Shown: positions 63,961 to 64,000 of the stretch, piece by piece
How positions within the stretch are numbered: the first letter of the stretch is position 1
Layout of the letters: every line of letters begins with the position of its first letter
From: Bacteroidota bacterium
GTDB taxonomy: Bacteria; Bacteroidota; Bacteroidia; Bacteroidales; JAAUTT01
Reading direction: 5' to 3'
Assembly: GCA_030706405.1 (NCBI GenBank)
Contig: JAUZOO010000003.1
Coordinates: 481,927-545,926, forward strand
Length of the DNA stretch: 64,000 nucleotides
The notes under the pieces: generated by a model
The model's input: the letters and a program-made list of their open reading frames with translations, nothing else
Databases searched by the model: none
Told to the model about the DNA's origin: nothing
Translations under genes and position numbers: made by a program

Positions 63961-64000
63961 ATCCGGCAAATATAACAAAAAAGCCCCAACAAAATGTTGA

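Overview
The window looks like chromosome of a Bacteroidota (order Bacteroidales-like) bacterium. The evidence is SusC/SusD outer-membrane pairs, a hybrid two-component regulator next to polysaccharide-degradation genes, Bacteroidota-type -7 boxes (TAnnTTTG), few Shine-Dalgarno sequences, and many lipoproteins of the SCxK type. Low-oxygen or anaerobic life fits the corrinoid methyltransferase genes and the nitric-oxide/iron-centre repair genes, but the genus cannot be named from this alone.

Layout. (1) 1-3.3 kb: an Rrf2 regulator diverges from an iron-cluster repair protein (RIC/ScdA) and a second hemerythrin, followed by tRNA-Pro(GGG) and thioredoxin reductase. (2) 3.3-11.4 kb: a corrinoid-protein plus URO-D-type methyltransferase pair, a DUF5703 glycoside-hydrolase-like protein, an AraC regulator, a second URO-D-like protein, L-rhamnose mutarotase and a RhaT rhamnose symporter. 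Three promoters here share one direct-repeat operator, so the block looks like a single regulon linking rhamnose use to methyl transfer. (3) 11.4-16 kb: a 20-bp tandem-repeat array, then a five-PAS LytS-type kinase with two LytTR-type response regulators, one lacking its DNA-binding domain. (4) 16-23.2 kb: assorted genes (secreted unknown, acyltransferase, small membrane protein, MFS exporter, Crp-like regulator, lipoprotein) threaded by three copies of a hairpin-bearing repeat. The repeat gives unrelated reading frames the same C-terminal peptide. (5) 23.2-26.2 kb: an integron-like cassette array with four attC-like sites and no integrase in view. (6) 26.2-34.6 kb: a 21-bp tandem repeat, an Omp85-like barrel protein, and a TetR-controlled RND pump in which permease and TolC-type channel are one polypeptide.

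(7) 34.6-57.4 kb: a large pectin/rhamnogalacturonan-I utilisation locus: GH51 and GH43 arabinan enzymes, SusD, SusC, hybrid two-component sensor, pectate lyase, GH127, GH78, an acetylesterase and GH105. Enzymes remove arabinan side chains and acetyl groups, cut the backbone, and release rhamnose and unsaturated galacturonic acid. The rhamnose could feed the transporter system of region 2. (8) 57.4-64 kb: cell-envelope housekeeping genes: NamZ-like muramidase, LolC/E-like permease, NUDIX hydrolase, MltF-like transglycosylase and a putative porin.

The two most unusual systems are the cassette array, whose cassette ends are complementary as integron theory predicts, and the corrinoid/rhamnose regulon.
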